A DNA stretch of 41,418 nt, from NCBI GenBank assembly GCA_900470775.1, contig UCBZ01000038.1, forward strand, positions 1 to 41,418, in the 5' to 3' direction. The notes beneath the pieces were generated by a model. The model saw only the letters and a program-made list of their open reading frames with translations, did no database searches and had not been told where the DNA came from. The position numbers and the translations under genes were made by a program. This document shows, in pieces, positions 10,343-19,426 of the stretch (position 1 is its first letter; each line of letters begins with the position of its first letter). This DNA comes from Hyphomicrobiales bacterium. Lineage in GTDB: Bacteria; Pseudomonadota; Alphaproteobacteria; Rhizobiales; Beijerinckiaceae.

Positions 10343-10530
10343 GTCGTCCGTCCTCTTGTCATTGTCCCCGCTTCGTGGGGATGCATGCCTTACCTCAGAC
10401 GCCTCGGGCGCGCCACTGCCGAAAGCGCAAGCCCACGGCGGCAGCGTCGTCTATTCGACAAAAACCCGGCAATAGGAAGGCGCGCGCGGCAGGATGATGT
10501 GCGCGGCGGGGCGGCGAGCGAAACCCGCGC

Positions 10531-11478
10531 TCAGTGCACGTCCGGCGCGAAGGCGGCCGGCGCGGCCGCAGCCATCTGCACGGCGCGCGGCGCGGCATAG
10601 ACCGGCTGTGCCTCGACGATCGCGTAATTGGCACGGTCGGCGAAGAGGGCCTCGAGGATCCGCACGTTCAGGCGATGCCCGCCGCAATAGGAGCGGAACT
10701 CGCCCTGGATCGGGTAGCCGGCAAGCGCCAGATCGCCGATCGCATCGAGAACCTTGTGGCGCACGAACTCGTCGCCATAGCGCAGGCCCTCGGGGTTGAT
10801 CACCTTGTCGTCGCCGATGGCCACCGTGTTGTCGAGCGAGGCGCCGAGCGCGAAGCCGGCCTTCCAGAGCTGCTCGACATCGCGCATGAAGCCGAAGGTG
10901 CGGGCGCGCGAAATCTCGCTCGCATAGGCCGAAGGCTCCAGATCGAAGACCTTGCGCTGGCGGCCGATCACCGTCGTGTCGAAATCGATCTCGACATCGA
11001 GGCGGAAGCCGGCCTCGGCCGGAACCAGCTCGGCGAAGGCGCGGCCGTTCTCGACGCGCACCGGCTGCAGAATCTTGAGATAGCGCCGTGGGGCGGACAG
11101 GGCGACGATGCCCGTTGCCTCGATCGCGGTAACGAACTCGGCGGCGCTGCCGTCCATGATCGGCATCTCGGGTCCATCGATCTCGACGAGTGCATTGTCG
11201 AGGCCGAGACCGGCGCAGGCCGACATCAGGTGCTCGATGGTGGCGACGGAGGCCGAGGCCTTATCGCCGATCACGGTGCAGAGCTCGGTCGCGCTGACCT
11301 TGGTATGCTTGGCGTGGATCAGTTGGGCCGGGCCGTCTTCGAGCCCCTTGCGGAGGAACACGATGCCGGAATTGGCGCTGGAAGGCTTCAGGCAGATCGT
11401 CGCCGGAGCCCCGGAGTGAACGCCGATCCCGGTCAGGGTCAGGGCAGCGCGCAGGGTCGTCTGACGATCGAAGCTCAT
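10531..11478 (-). CDS. lpxC: UDP-3-O-acyl-N-acetylglucosamine deacetylase LpxC
   Basis: LpxC is the zinc deacetylase that catalyses the committed step of lipid A synthesis. I take the ATG at 11476-11478 (MSFDRQTTLRAALTL) as start, giving 315 residues, close to the family length. The frame is open 51 codons further, but that stretch is leader-like. Zinc ligands are His83 in ATIEHLMSA and the His and Asp in FVRHKVLDAIGDLAL. The catalytic His lies in YCGGHRLN near the C-terminus. The gene follows ftsZ but is separated from it by a strong terminator, so it should have its own promoter. Confidence 0.96.
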   Translation of the reverse strand: MSFDRQTTLRAALTLTGIGVHSGAPATICLKPSSANSGIVFLRKGLEDGPAQLIHAKHTKVSATELCTVIGDKASASVATIEHLMSACAGLGLDNALVEIDGPEMPIMDGSAAEFVTAIEATGIVALSAPRRYLKILQPVRVENGRAFAELVPAEAGFRLDVEIDFDTTVIGRQRKVFDLEPSAYASEISRARTFGFMRDVEQLWKAGFALGASLDNTVAIGDDKVINPEGLRYGDEFVRHKVLDAIGDLALAGYPIQGEFRSYCGGHRLNVRILEALFADRANYAIVEAQPVYAAPRAVQMAAAAPAAFAPDVH

Positions 11479-11609
11479 TCCGGTATCCAATCCTGATCGC
11501 GAACGGCGCCGTTTCATGTGCTCAAACACCAGAGCGGCAGGGCGTCGGCGATAAATCTGAAGCGTGGAACAGGGCCTGACCCGGCTCCGGTATCCCGTGG
11601 TGCAGCTGC

Positions 11610-11637
11610 AACATAAGCTTTTGAAGCACACTCACAA
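11610..11637 (-). promoter_or_regulatory. candidate lpxC promoter
   Basis: On the minus strand TTGTGA (-35-like) and TATGTT (-10-like) are 16 bases apart. They sit between the ftsZ terminator and lpxC and would give a leader of roughly 125 bases. The match is moderate. Confidence 0.35.
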
Positions 11638-11725
11638 AATCACGCTTTCTTTCGCTCTGTTACAGCCGCGCAGGCCCCGGAGAATGCCGGCCAAATAATT
11701 GGTATCGCTAGGCTTTTTGACACAG

Positions 11726-11756
11726 AAAAACCCCGGCGCGCGACCGCGCGCCGGGG
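11726..11756 (-). terminator. strong intrinsic terminator of ftsZ
   Basis: An 11-bp perfect GC stem (11731-11741 with 11746-11756, loop GACC) is followed on the minus strand by TTTTT and CTG. It starts about 34 bases past the ftsZ stop codon. It should end the dcw transcript between ftsZ and lpxC. Confidence 0.92.
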
Positions 11757-11789
11757 AATGTTACGAGGGCCGTGAGGCGGCTTTCCGCC

Positions 11790-13475
11790 TCAGGTCGCCT
11801 GCCGGCGCAGGAAGGCCGGGATCTCGAGATGATCCTCCTCGCTCGCCCGATTCGGAGCGGCACGACCAAGCTGGTCGAGCTGACCCTGCGGCGGGCGGGC
11901 AGCCGGGGGAGCGGCCGGGCGGCGCATATATTCGGCATGGGCCGCGCTCGGAGCCTGCGGCATCGCAGGTGCAGGCGGAGCCTGACGCACGGGCATCGGC
12001 TGCGGCTCCTGCATCTCCTCGTCCTTGCGGCCGAAGCCGACGGAGGCGAGGCGCTGCATCAGCGACATGCGCTTCTGGTCGGCGGCATTCGGCGCGGCAG
12101 GCGCACCCGGAGCGACGCGGCTGGCGGCGATCTGGTTCTGCGCCGGCATCGGCAGGTCCTCGATCCGCGGCATGCGCGTCGGGCGCACCACGGAACGCTC
12201 CGGCATCGGCGGGATGAAGTTGTCCTCCAGCACCGGCGCGGGCTCGGGCTGCATCATCGGCGCAGGCGCGGCGGTCATCACCGGGCGCGGCTGGGCCGGC
12301 TCGATGCGGATGTCCTCGGACAGGCTGGCGCGGCCCTGGGTGTCGATCGAGATCGGCATCCGCGCCACCATCGGTTCGTCGACCGGGGCCTGAGCAGGCG
12401 CCGCCTGGCGGGCTGGCGAAGCGGTGCGCAGGCGAGCCTCGGCCTTGAGGCGCTCGGCGACCTGGGCGATGCGCGCCTCGGTGTCGTCCATCTCGGCCTG
12501 CGTGGTCTGCGGCTTGTCGATGCCGGTGGCCACGACCGAGACGCGCACGATGCCTTCCAGCCCTTCGTCGAAGGTCGCGCCGACGATGATGTTGGCCTCG
12601 GAATCGACCTCCTCGCGGATGCGGGTCGCGGCTTCGTCGACCTCGTAGAGCTTCATGTCGCGGCCGCCGGTGATCGAGATCAGCAGGCCCCGGGCGCCCT
12701 TCATCGAGACGTCATCGAGCAGCGGGTTGTTGATCGCGGCCTGGGCGGCGGTCAGCGCGCGCTTCTCGCCCTGCGCCTCGCCGGTGCCCATCATCGCCTT
12801 GCCCATGCCGCGCATCACGGCGCGCACGTCGGCGAAGTCGAGGTTGATCAGGCCGGGACGGACCATCAGGTCGGTGATGCAGGCGACGCCGGAATAGAGC
12901 ACCTGGTCGGCCATGCCGAAGGCGTCGGCGAAGCCGGTCGTCTCATTGGCGACGCGGAAGAGGTTCTGGTTGGGGATGACGATCAGCGTATCGACCGCCT
13001 CGTTCAGCTCACTGATGCCGGCTTCCGCCATGCGCATGCGGCGATGGCCCTCGAACTGGAACGGCTTGGTGACGACGCCGACGGTCAGGATGCCCATGTC
13101 GCGGGCGACGCGGGCGATCGCAGGCGCTGCGCCGGTGCCGGTGCCGCCGCCCATGCCGGCGGTGATGAAGACCATGTGGGCGCCCGCCAGATGGTCACGG
13201 ATCTCGTCGATGACCTCCTCGGCCGCCGCGCGGCCGACTTCCGGCTGCGAGCCGGCGCCGAGACCCTCGGTGACCTGCAGGCCCATCTGGACGATGCGCG
13301 AGGCGCGGGAGAGCGCCAGCGCCTGGGCGTCCGTGTTGGCGACCACGAAATCGACGCCGTCAAGACCGGCCTCGATCATGTTGTTGACCGCGTTGCCGCC
13401 GGCGCCACCGACGCCGAACACCGTGATCCGGGGCTTCAGTTCCCGGATGTCCGGGGCTTGCAGATTCATCGCCAT
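11790..13475 (-). CDS. ftsZ: cell division protein FtsZ
   Basis: FtsZ is the tubulin-like GTPase that forms the division ring. The 561-residue protein has the nucleotide loop VGGAGGNAV and the tubulin signature GGGTGTGA (109-116). It also has the synergy-loop segment [11 protein letters not shown] that supplies the catalytic Asp to the next subunit. The globular part ends near residue 320. A Pro/Ala/Gln/Met-rich disordered linker of more than 200 residues follows, then the conserved C-terminal peptide [10 protein letters not shown], which binds FtsA and other partners. Such long linkers are usual in alphaproteobacteria. Two start codons are close (ATG GCG ATG); I use the first, preceded by AAGAGGCAACC. 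The gene is preceded by ftsA at 100 bases. Confidence 0.98.
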   Translation of the reverse strand: MAMNLQAPDIRELKPRITVFGVGGAGGNAVNNMIEAGLDGVDFVVANTDAQALALSRASRIVQMGLQVTEGLGAGSQPEVGRAAAEEVIDEIRDHLAGAHMVFITAGMGGGTGTGAAPAIARVARDMGILTVGVVTKPFQFEGHRRMRMAEAGISELNEAVDTLIVIPNQNLFRVANETTGFADAFGMADQVLYSGVACITDLMVRPGLINLDFADVRAVMRGMGKAMMGTGEAQGEKRALTAAQAAINNPLLDDVSMKGARGLLISITGGRDMKLYEVDEAATRIREEVDSEANIIVGATFDEGLEGIVRVSVVATGIDKPQTTQAEMDDTEARIAQVAERLKAEARLRTASPARQAAPAQAPVDEPMVARMPISIDTQGRASLSEDIRIEPAQPRPVMTAAPAPMMQPEPAPVLEDNFIPPMPERSVVRPTRMPRIEDLPMPAQNQIAASRVAPGAPAAPNAADQKRMSLMQRLASVGFGRKDEEMQEPQPMPVRQAPPAPAMPQAPSAAHAEYMRRPAAPPAARPPQGQLDQLGRAAPNRASEEDHLEIPAFLRRQAT

Positions 13476-13575
13476 GGTTGCCTCTTTTGATCCTCTTGTC
13501 CGGCGCCTGGCGGGAGCCGTCCCGATTGCTACGTTTGACGCCGTGGCCCGCCGCGAAGCGACGGACCGCTACTCA

Positions 13576-14904
13576 CTAGAAACTTTCCTTCAGCCACCGG
13601 CCGACGCGGGAGAAATACCCGTCCGTGCCCGTGGCGAAATACGCAGCCCCCGCGCGGGGCTCGAAATGCTCGACATGCGCCACCTGCGGATAGACCAGCA
13701 GGCCGACCGCCGCCGCGAAGGCAGGTCCCTTGCCCGCCTCGGGCAAACCCTTGATCCCGAGCGGCCGGCCGGTGCGGACCTGGCCGCCGAGGATGCGCCG
13801 CGCCACTTCCGGCAGGCCGGTGAGCTGGCAGGCGCCACCCGTCAGCACGACCCGGCGCCCGGCCTGGGCCGAGAAGCCCGCCTGGGTCAGCCGGTCGCGC
13901 ACCAGTTCGAGGATTTCCTCGACACGCGGCTTGATGATCCGCACCAGATGCGACTTGGCAAGGTGGTTGGGCGTGTCGCGCTCGTCGTCATCGACCTGCG
14001 GCACCGAGATCATGTCGCGCTCGTCGGAGGCCGAAGAAATGCAGGAGCCATGCAGCGTCTTCAGCCGCTCGGCCGCCGAGACCCGGGTCGAGAGACCGCG
14101 CGCCACGTCCATGGTGATGTGGTTGCCGCCGACCGCGATGGCGTCGGCATGCATCAGATGCCCGCCCGAGAACACGCCGAGCGAGGTGGTGCCGCCGCCC
14201 ATGTCGACGACAACGACGCCCATCTCGGCCTCGTCGTCGACCAGCACGGAGAGGCCCGAAGCGTAGGGCGTCGCCACCACCGCCTCGACCTCGAGATGGC
14301 AGCGCTCGACCGCCAGCATGACATTGCGCGCGGCAGAGGCTTCGCTGGCGACGACATGCATGTCGACCGAGAGCTTGCCGCCGATCAGTCCGCGCGGATC
14401 GAGCACGCCGGGTACGCCATCGAGCGCATAGCCCGTCGGCAAGGCATGGAGCACGGCCTTGCCGGGCCGGATCGCATGGGTCGCGGCATGAGCCAGCACG
14501 CGCTTGACGTCGTTTCCACCGACCGAGCCAGCCCGCAGATCGACGCTCGCCGCATAATGCTGCGAGGCGATGCGCCCACCAGTCAGGTTGACGATGACCG
14601 ACTGCACCTCGACCTTCGCCATCCGCTCGGCAGCATCGACGGCCGCCCGAATCGCGCGCTCGGCGCTTTCGAGATCGATGATCGCGCCGCCCTTGAGGCC
14701 GAGAGAGCGCTGATGGCCGATGCCGATGATGCGCGCGACATGGGTGCGGCCGCGCAGCCGCTCATTGGCCTCGGCCGGGTTCAGTTCGGCGATCAGGCAG
14801 ACGACCTTGCTCGTGCCGATGTCCAGAATCGACAAGGTCGCGCTCTTGCGCGACGAGAGCGGCCGCATCCGCGGCGTCAGGCCCTGGGAGGTGACGTGGT
14901 TCAC
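13576..14904 (-). CDS. ftsA: cell division protein FtsA
   Basis: FtsA is the actin-like ATPase that ties FtsZ polymers to the membrane. The 442-residue chain has the phosphate-1 motif ILDIGTSKVVCLIAE (26-40). It also has the 1C insertion region and the phosphate-2 motif (VVVDMGGGTTSLGVF). The C-terminal GRWLKESF belongs to the membrane-targeting amphipathic helix. The first 20 residues (MNHVTSQGLTPRMRPLSSRK) are an N-terminal extension common in Rhizobiales. Its start overlaps the stop of ftsQ by four bases (14901-14904), so the two are translationally coupled. Confidence 0.97.
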   Translation of the reverse strand: MNHVTSQGLTPRMRPLSSRKSATLSILDIGTSKVVCLIAELNPAEANERLRGRTHVARIIGIGHQRSLGLKGGAIIDLESAERAIRAAVDAAERMAKVEVQSVIVNLTGGRIASQHYAASVDLRAGSVGGNDVKRVLAHAATHAIRPGKAVLHALPTGYALDGVPGVLDPRGLIGGKLSVDMHVVASEASAARNVMLAVERCHLEVEAVVATPYASGLSVLVDDEAEMGVVVVDMGGGTTSLGVFSGGHLMHADAIAVGGNHITMDVARGLSTRVSAAERLKTLHGSCISSASDERDMISVPQVDDDERDTPNHLAKSHLVRIIKPRVEEILELVRDRLTQAGFSAQAGRRVVLTGGACQLTGLPEVARRILGGQVRTGRPLGIKGLPEAGKGPAFAAAVGLLVYPQVAHVEHFEPRAGAAYFATGTDGYFSRVGRWLKESF

Positions 14905-15866
14905 GCCTCGCCCCCCTTCTTCTTGGTCTTGCTCTTGAGCTGATCGGCGCGGGCGGCAGCGCCCTCTTCCGTCAGCCGCATCACGACACGGTCGGCCTGG
15001 CGCAGATCGATGGCCAGCAGGTCCTTGTCCATGATGCGATAATCGGCCTGGAGCGAGGCGAGCCGCTTCACGGCCGCAGCCGGAGCGGTTTCGGGCAGGC
15101 GCACATCCATGCCGTTGTCGAGCTTGAGCGTCCAGCGCCGGCCCGAGACCAGCGTCGCGGCGCGGATATGGGACGCCATCGCACCGGCTTCGCCGCGCAA
15201 CGCGATATATTCGCCCGCCCGATGATTGGCATCGGGGCCGACGACCAGTGGCAGGTGGGCGAAACGTCCGTCATCCATCTTGTCGATCACGGTCCCGTCC
15301 GCTGCGATGACGAAAAGCTCGCCCTTGACCTGCCAGAGCGCGAAGGGCGCACGTTCCACGAGCGTGATCGAAACCTCGCCCGGATAGAGCTTGCGCACGG
15401 CCGCCTCGCGGATCAGCGGAGCGGCCTCCAGACGCTTGCGAGCCTGGTCGGCATCGAAAAACACCAGCGAGGTCTTCGAATCGATCCCCGCCGCAACCAG
15501 CACCTCGACCTCGGAGAGTTCGGCGATGCCCGAAATGGTCACGCGATCGATCCCGAAGCCGACGAGGCGGGCCAGCATGTGATGCGGCTCGCCGTAATTT
15601 TCCCGCAGCGTCTCCAGATGGCCGCCGAGCACCGTGCCGCAGCCGAGGCTGAGGCCGAGGAATCCCAAGGCCAGCCAGGTGCCCAGCCGCTGCGGCAGCC
15701 GCCGTGCCAGCGGCACCGCGATCGCGCTGCGGCGCGAGCGGCGCAGCCAGCGTCCGGTCCGCTCGCCAACGAGCAGTTGCGGCCCGGAAGCCGGGACCGG
15801 CAGACGCGAAGCGGAAACCGCCACCGCTGTCTTCACCGATCGAGGGAGGCGTCCTCCACCATCCAT
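14901..15866 (-). CDS. ftsQ: cell division protein FtsQ
   Basis: FtsQ is the bitopic divisome protein that links the early ring with FtsL/FtsB and FtsW/FtsI. The protein has 321 residues if the ATG at 15864-15866 is used. It shows a basic cytoplasmic N-terminus, one membrane span at about 61-82 (LGTWLALGFLGLSLG), then the POTRA domain (from about 105, IDRVTISGIAELSEVEV) and the FtsQ beta domain. The chosen ATG lies 34 bases inside ddlB. A GTG at 15834-15836 that overlaps the ddlB stop as GTGA is an equally attractive start and would remove ten residues. The C-terminus is a Lys-rich tail (SKTKKKGGEA). Confidence 0.93.
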   Translation of the reverse strand: MDGGGRLPRSVKTAVAVSASRLPVPASGPQLLVGERTGRWLRRSRRSAIAVPLARRLPQRLGTWLALGFLGLSLGCGTVLGGHLETLRENYGEPHHMLARLVGFGIDRVTISGIAELSEVEVLVAAGIDSKTSLVFFDADQARKRLEAAPLIREAAVRKLYPGEVSITLVERAPFALWQVKGELFVIAADGTVIDKMDDGRFAHLPLVVGPDANHRAGEYIALRGEAGAMASHIRAATLVSGRRWTLKLDNGMDVRLPETAPAAAVKRLASLQADYRIMDKDLLAIDLRQADRVVMRLTEEGAAARADQLKSKTKKKGGEA

Positions 15867-16747
15867 GTGACGAGCTCACCGAAGTTCAGGCCCGCGTGGG
15901 CAGCCAATTCGGGCACCAGGCTAGTTTCGGTCATGCCGGGCTGCGTGTTGACCTCCAGCCAGACGAGAGTGTCGGTCTCGTCGTCGTATCGGAAGTCTGA
16001 CCTGCTGACGCCCCGGCACCCGATTGCTTGATGCGCCGTTAACGCACACTCTTCGATCTGCTGGTAAATTTTTGGTAAAATTTGAGCCGGGCAGATGTGG
16101 ATCGAACCACCTTTCGTGTATTTCGCATCGTAGTCGTAGAACTCCCCCGTAGCGGCCCGGATCTCCGTCACGCCGAGCGATTTGCCGTCCATCACGGCGC
16201 AGGTCAGTTCCCGCCCGGAAATAAAGCTTTCCGCCAGCATGGTCTCGCCGCAGGGCCAGTCCGGACGCGCGATTTCCTGAGGCGGATGCTCGCGCCCCTT
16301 CTTCACGATCACAACGCCGACCGACGAGCCCTCGTCCACCGGCTTGAGCACATAGGGCGGCGCCAGCGCATGGCGCTTGGCCGCCTCGAATCGCGAGACC
16401 AGGACGCCATGCGCAACGGGAACGCCGGCCGCCGCCGCGACGATCTTCGCCTTGTCCTTGCGGATCGCCAGCGCCGAGGCCAGCACGCCGGAATGGGTGT
16501 AGGGGATGCGGAGAATCTCGAGCACGCCCTGGATCGTGCCATCCTCGCCGAAGCGGCCATGCAGCCCGTTGAAGGCGACATCCGGCTTCAGCTTCGCCAG
16601 GACCGCCGCCACGTCGCGTCCAACGTCGACGCGCGTGACGCGATAGCCGACGCTTTCCAGCGCCGCCGCGCAAGCCGTGCCGCTGCTGAGGCTGACCTCC
16701 CGCTCGACGGACCAGCCGCCCATCAGAACTGCGACATGTTTGGTCAT
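15833..16747 (-). CDS. ddlB: D-alanine--D-alanine ligase DdlB
   Basis: The enzyme joins two D-Ala molecules for the peptidoglycan stem. I use the ATG at 16745-16747 (MTKHVAVLMGGWSVEREVS), giving 304 residues, typical for Ddl. The upstream ATG at 16766-16768 would add seven residues and lacks a ribosome site, while GGAG precedes the chosen start by 11 bases. ATP-grasp features are visible: GLHGRFGEDG, PYVLKPVDEGSSVGV, FISGRELTCAV, and the metal/phosphate segment WLEVNTQPGMTE. A perfect CtrA-type box lies 45-59 bases upstream. The 3' end overlaps ftsQ. Confidence 0.96.
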   Translation of the reverse strand: MTKHVAVLMGGWSVEREVSLSSGTACAAALESVGYRVTRVDVGRDVAAVLAKLKPDVAFNGLHGRFGEDGTIQGVLEILRIPYTHSGVLASALAIRKDKAKIVAAAAGVPVAHGVLVSRFEAAKRHALAPPYVLKPVDEGSSVGVVIVKKGREHPPQEIARPDWPCGETMLAESFISGRELTCAVMDGKSLGVTEIRAATGEFYDYDAKYTKGGSIHICPAQILPKIYQQIEECALTAHQAIGCRGVSRSDFRYDDETDTLVWLEVNTQPGMTETSLVPELAAHAGLNFGELVTWMVEDASLDR

Positions 16748-16791
16748 CGAGATTGCCGCTCCATTCATGGGGCAAACTCGGCCGGGTATGG

Positions 16792-16806
16792 TTAACGGGA
16801 CGTTAA
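16792..16806 (-). promoter_or_regulatory. CtrA-type box TTAA-N7-TTAA upstream of ddlB
   Basis: TTAA at 16792-16795 and TTAA at 16803-16806 are separated by exactly seven bases (CGGGACG). This is the full consensus of the alphaproteobacterial cell-cycle regulator CtrA. On the minus strand the second half extends as TTAACCAT, a favoured form. It stands just before ddlB-ftsQ-ftsA-ftsZ and directly in front of the ATG of the small plus-strand ORF, so it could act on either direction. Confidence 0.7.
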
Positions 16807-16807
16807 G

Positions 16808-16945
16808 ATGTCGGGACCGAGCGGTGGCCGAATGCTGCTCCGGCTCGACATCGACCTCGTGCGGAAGCTGCGCGCCTCGGGGCCGGGCTGGCAGTCGCGC
16901 GTCAACGAGGCGCTGCGGGAATGGATCGACAAATCGGTGGCGTGA
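16808..16945 (+). CDS. BrnA-like 45-residue protein (truncated or stand-alone)
   Basis: The frame starts MSGPSGGRMLLRLDIDLVRK and continues with LRASGPGWQSRVNEALREWIDK before TGA at 16943-16945. The RLD...V...RASGPGWQSRVNEALREW pattern is that of the C-terminal ribbon-helix-helix part of BrnA-type antitoxins. Full BrnA proteins are about 80-100 residues, and an in-frame stop at 16793-16795 rules out a longer N-terminus here. No BrnT toxin gene is adjacent. It is antisense to the transcription direction of the cluster, fits between ddlB and murB, and ends four bases before the murB stop. It may be a decayed remnant or a small DNA-binding protein in its own right. Confidence 0.6.
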   Translation: MSGPSGGRMLLRLDIDLVRKLRASGPGWQSRVNEALREWIDKSVA

Positions 16946-16948
16946 GCC

Positions 16949-17875
16949 TCAGGCCGCCACGCCGATCCGCTTGATCTCCCAGTGCAGGTCGAAGCCGGAG
17001 TGGTCCTTGACCCGCCGGCGGACCTCCTCGCCGAGCCCTTCAACATCGGCGGCCGTCGCGCCACCGGTGTTGATCAGGAAGTTGCAGTGCATTTCGGAGA
17101 CCTGGGCCCCGCCGACGCGCAGGCCCCGGCAGCCGGCCGCATCGATCAATTGCCAGGCCTTGCCGCCCTCAGGGTTCTTGAAGGTCGAGCCGCCGGTGCG
17201 CTCCTTGATCGGCTGCGCCGCCTCGCGGGCTGCCGTGACCCGGTCCATCTCGGCCTGGATCTCGGCCTTGTCGCCCGGCCGACCCTGGAACAGGGCCGAG
17301 GTGAAGATGATCTCCTGCGTCGAAGCCGCGCTGCTGCGATAGCTGAAGCCCATCTGCGCATGCGAGAGCGTCACGATCTCGCCGCCCCGCGTCACACCGC
17401 GCGCCTCGATCAGGACATTGGTCGTCTCGCCGCCATGAGCACCGGCATTCATCCGCAGTGCACCGCCGATGCAGCCGGGAATGCCGCGATAGAAGGCGAG
17501 CCCATCGAGCGACGCATCGGCTGCCGCGCGCGCCACCTTCACATCCGGCACCGCCGTGCCCGAACGCAGGCGGTCGCCCTCCTCAATCGCGATCTCGCCA
17601 AAGGCCTTGCCGCCGAGCCGGATCACGAGGCCGGGGATGCCGCCATCGCGCACGATCAGGTTCGAGCCGAGCCCGACCACGGTCAGCGGAATCGCCGCCG
17701 GCAGATGGGCCAGCAGATAGGCGAGATCGGCTTCGTCGGCGGGCGTGAACAGGGCTTGGGCCAGCCCGCCGACCCGGAACCAGGTCAGCGGCGCCATTTC
17801 GGCATGGGCCAGCAGCCGCCCGCGCAGCTCGGGGGCGATTGCCCGGATGTCTTGGGTGATGTCGGGAAAGGTCAT
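16949..17875 (-). CDS. murB: UDP-N-acetylenolpyruvoylglucosamine reductase MurB
   Basis: MurB reduces the enolpyruvyl group to give UDP-MurNAc, using FAD and NADPH. The 308-residue protein shows FAD-binding segments ([33 protein letters not shown] with MNAGAHGGE). The catalytic Ser lies in [13 protein letters not shown] and the C-terminal Glu in [10 protein letters not shown]. The length and missing long insertion fit the type II enzymes usual in alphaproteobacteria. It follows murC at 52 bases and precedes the BrnA-like ORF and ddlB. Confidence 0.97.
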   Translation of the reverse strand: MTFPDITQDIRAIAPELRGRLLAHAEMAPLTWFRVGGLAQALFTPADEADLAYLLAHLPAAIPLTVVGLGSNLIVRDGGIPGLVIRLGGKAFGEIAIEEGDRLRSGTAVPDVKVARAAADASLDGLAFYRGIPGCIGGALRMNAGAHGGETTNVLIEARGVTRGGEIVTLSHAQMGFSYRSSAASTQEIIFTSALFQGRPGDKAEIQAEMDRVTAAREAAQPIKERTGGSTFKNPEGGKAWQLIDAAGCRGLRVGGAQVSEMHCNFLINTGGATAADVEGLGEEVRRRVKDHSGFDLHWEIKRIGVAA

Positions 17876-17893
17876 GGCGCTCGCTTTAGCCGA

Positions 17894-17910
17894 TCTCCCC
17901 CGAAGGGAGA
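17894..17910. repeat. small GGGAGA/TCTCCC hairpin between murC and murB
   Basis: TCTCCC (17894-17899) and GGGAGA (17905-17910) form a six-bp stem with a five-base loop. Similar CCTTCTCCC-type palindromes are frequent between Rhizobiales genes. There is no T run, so read-through to murB is expected. Confidence 0.45.
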
Positions 17911-17927
17911 AGGATCAAGCGGTGAGT

Positions 17928-19334
17928 TCAGCCCTTCAGCGCCGCGAGCTCGCCCGGCAGCGCATAAGCCCATTGCGTGATGTTGCCCGCCCCGAGGAAC
18001 ACGACATAATCGCCCGGTCCTGCGACCTCGGCGATCATGCCGGCGAGGCTTGCAGGTGCATCCAGCGGCAGCGCATGGCGATGGCCGCGTGCCTTGATGC
18101 CAGACACCAGCGAATCGCGATCGGCGCCGGCGATCGGCGCCTCGCCCGCCGCATAGGTGTCGGCCACGATCACCGTATCGGCATCGTTGAAGCAGGCGGC
18201 GAAATCGTCGAACAGGCTGGCGAGCCGTGTATAGCGATGCGGCTGCACGATCGCGATGACCTTGCCCTTGGTCGAGGCCCGCGCCGCCTTGAGCACGGCT
18301 GCGATCTCGACCGGGTGGTGGCCGTAATCGTCGAAGATCAGTGCGCCGTTCCATTCGCCGGTCTTGGTGAAGCGGCGCTTCACCCCGCCGAAGCCGGCCA
18401 GCGCCGCCCGGATGCTCTCGACGGGGATGCCGAGGTCGTAGGCGACGGCGATCGCAGCCGTGGCGTTGAGAGCGTTGTGGTGGCCGGGCATGGGCATGAT
18501 CAGGTCGCGCACGACCTCGTCGCGGCCGCGCTTGCGGTCGCGGATCAGCAGCGTGAACTTGGCCTGCCCGCCCGAGAGGTCGATGTCGATCAGCCGGAAA
18601 TCTGCCTGCGGGTTCTCGCCATAGGTGACGACGCGGCGATCCTCGATCTGACCGACGAGGCCCTGCACGGTCGGATGGTCGATGCACATCACGGCGAAAC
18701 CGTAGAAGGGCAGGTTCTCGACGAAGGTCCGGAACGCCGCTTTAATCGCGTCAAACGTGCCGAAATGGTCGAGATGCTCGGGGTCGATATTGGTGACGAT
18801 CGCGACGTCAGCCGGCAGCTTCAGGAAGGTGCCATCCGATTCGTCGGCCTCGACCACCATCCAGTCGCTCTCGCCCATGCGGGCGTTGGTGCCATAGGCG
18901 TTGATGATACCGCCATTGATCACTGTCGGGTCGAGCCCGCCCTTTTCCAGCAGCGTCGCGACGAGCGAGGTTGTCGTGGTCTTGCCATGGGTGCCGGCGA
19001 TGGCGACGCAGCTCTTCAGCCGCATCAGCTCGGCCAGCATCTCGGCCCGGCGCACCACCGGCAGGCGCTTCTCGCGGGCCGCGATCAGTTCGGGATTGTC
19101 GCGCTTGATCGCGGTCGAGACCACGACGACTTCCGCCTCGCCGAGATTCTCCGCCTTGTGGCCGACAAAGGTCTTGATGCCCTTCTCGGCGAGGCGCTTG
19201 ACGTTGGCGCCGTCGGCGGCGTCCGAGCCCTGCACCTTGTAGCCGAGATTGTGCAGCACCTCGGCGATGCCGGACATGCCGATGCCGCCGATGCCGACGA
19301 AATGGATGGAGCCGAGTTCGACCGGCAGCTTCAT
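17928..19334 (-). CDS. murC: UDP-N-acetylmuramate--L-alanine ligase MurC
   Basis: MurC adds L-Ala to UDP-MurNAc, the first ligase step of the stem peptide. The 468-residue chain has the N-terminal Rossmann motif [15 protein letters not shown] and the ATP-binding loop [14 protein letters not shown]. The central Mur ligase motif is [12 protein letters not shown], and [12 protein letters not shown] lies in the middle domain. The C-terminal domain has [11 protein letters not shown]. The length is normal. The ATG is at 19332-19334. Between it and murG lie 88 bases filled by a palindromic repeat. Confidence 0.97.
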   Translation of the reverse strand: MKLPVELGSIHFVGIGGIGMSGIAEVLHNLGYKVQGSDAADGANVKRLAEKGIKTFVGHKAENLGEAEVVVVSTAIKRDNPELIAAREKRLPVVRRAEMLAELMRLKSCVAIAGTHGKTTTTSLVATLLEKGGLDPTVINGGIINAYGTNARMGESDWMVVEADESDGTFLKLPADVAIVTNIDPEHLDHFGTFDAIKAAFRTFVENLPFYGFAVMCIDHPTVQGLVGQIEDRRVVTYGENPQADFRLIDIDLSGGQAKFTLLIRDRKRGRDEVVRDLIMPMPGHHNALNATAAIAVAYDLGIPVESIRAALAGFGGVKRRFTKTGEWNGALIFDDYGHHPVEIAAVLKAARASTKGKVIAIVQPHRYTRLASLFDDFAACFNDADTVIVADTYAAGEAPIAGADRDSLVSGIKARGHRHALPLDAPASLAGMIAEVAGPGDYVVFLGAGNITQWAYALPGELAALKG

Positions 19335-19357
19335 GGTTCGGGGATCCTTGGTGGGCC

Positions 19358-19426
19358 TAGGGCGCTTTCAAGCGAAGCGGGGCAACCGGTTCGCTTGAAG
19401 AAACGCGTGACGACAAAATGCTCTAG
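19358..19426. repeat. palindromic intergenic repeat containing the murG stop codon
   Basis: Exact arms TTCAAGCGAA (19367-19376) and TTCGCTTGAA (19390-19399) flank an AAGCGGGGCAACCGGTT-like centre. They are followed by AAACGCGTGACGACAAAATG up to CTCTAG. Read on the minus strand the element begins TAGAGCATTTTGTCG, a form I associate with dispersed Rhizobiales intergenic repeats. Its first three bases are the murG stop codon (19423-19425). Only this copy is visible in the window. Confidence 0.65.

Larger units (their letters stand above)
11479..11789. other. lpxC leader and ftsZ-lpxC intergenic region
   Basis: This 311-bp gap holds the ftsZ terminator at its right end and, further left, a candidate promoter and about 125 bases of leader for lpxC. 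I see no gene in it. The part near 11600-11700 is less GC-rich than its surroundings. Confidence 0.6.

Noticed and set aside
11772..13490. 572-codon open frame on the plus strand opposite ftsZ
   Set aside because: It is an antisense shadow of ftsZ caused by GC-biased codon positions; the composition (His, Arg, Asp-rich) is not protein-like.
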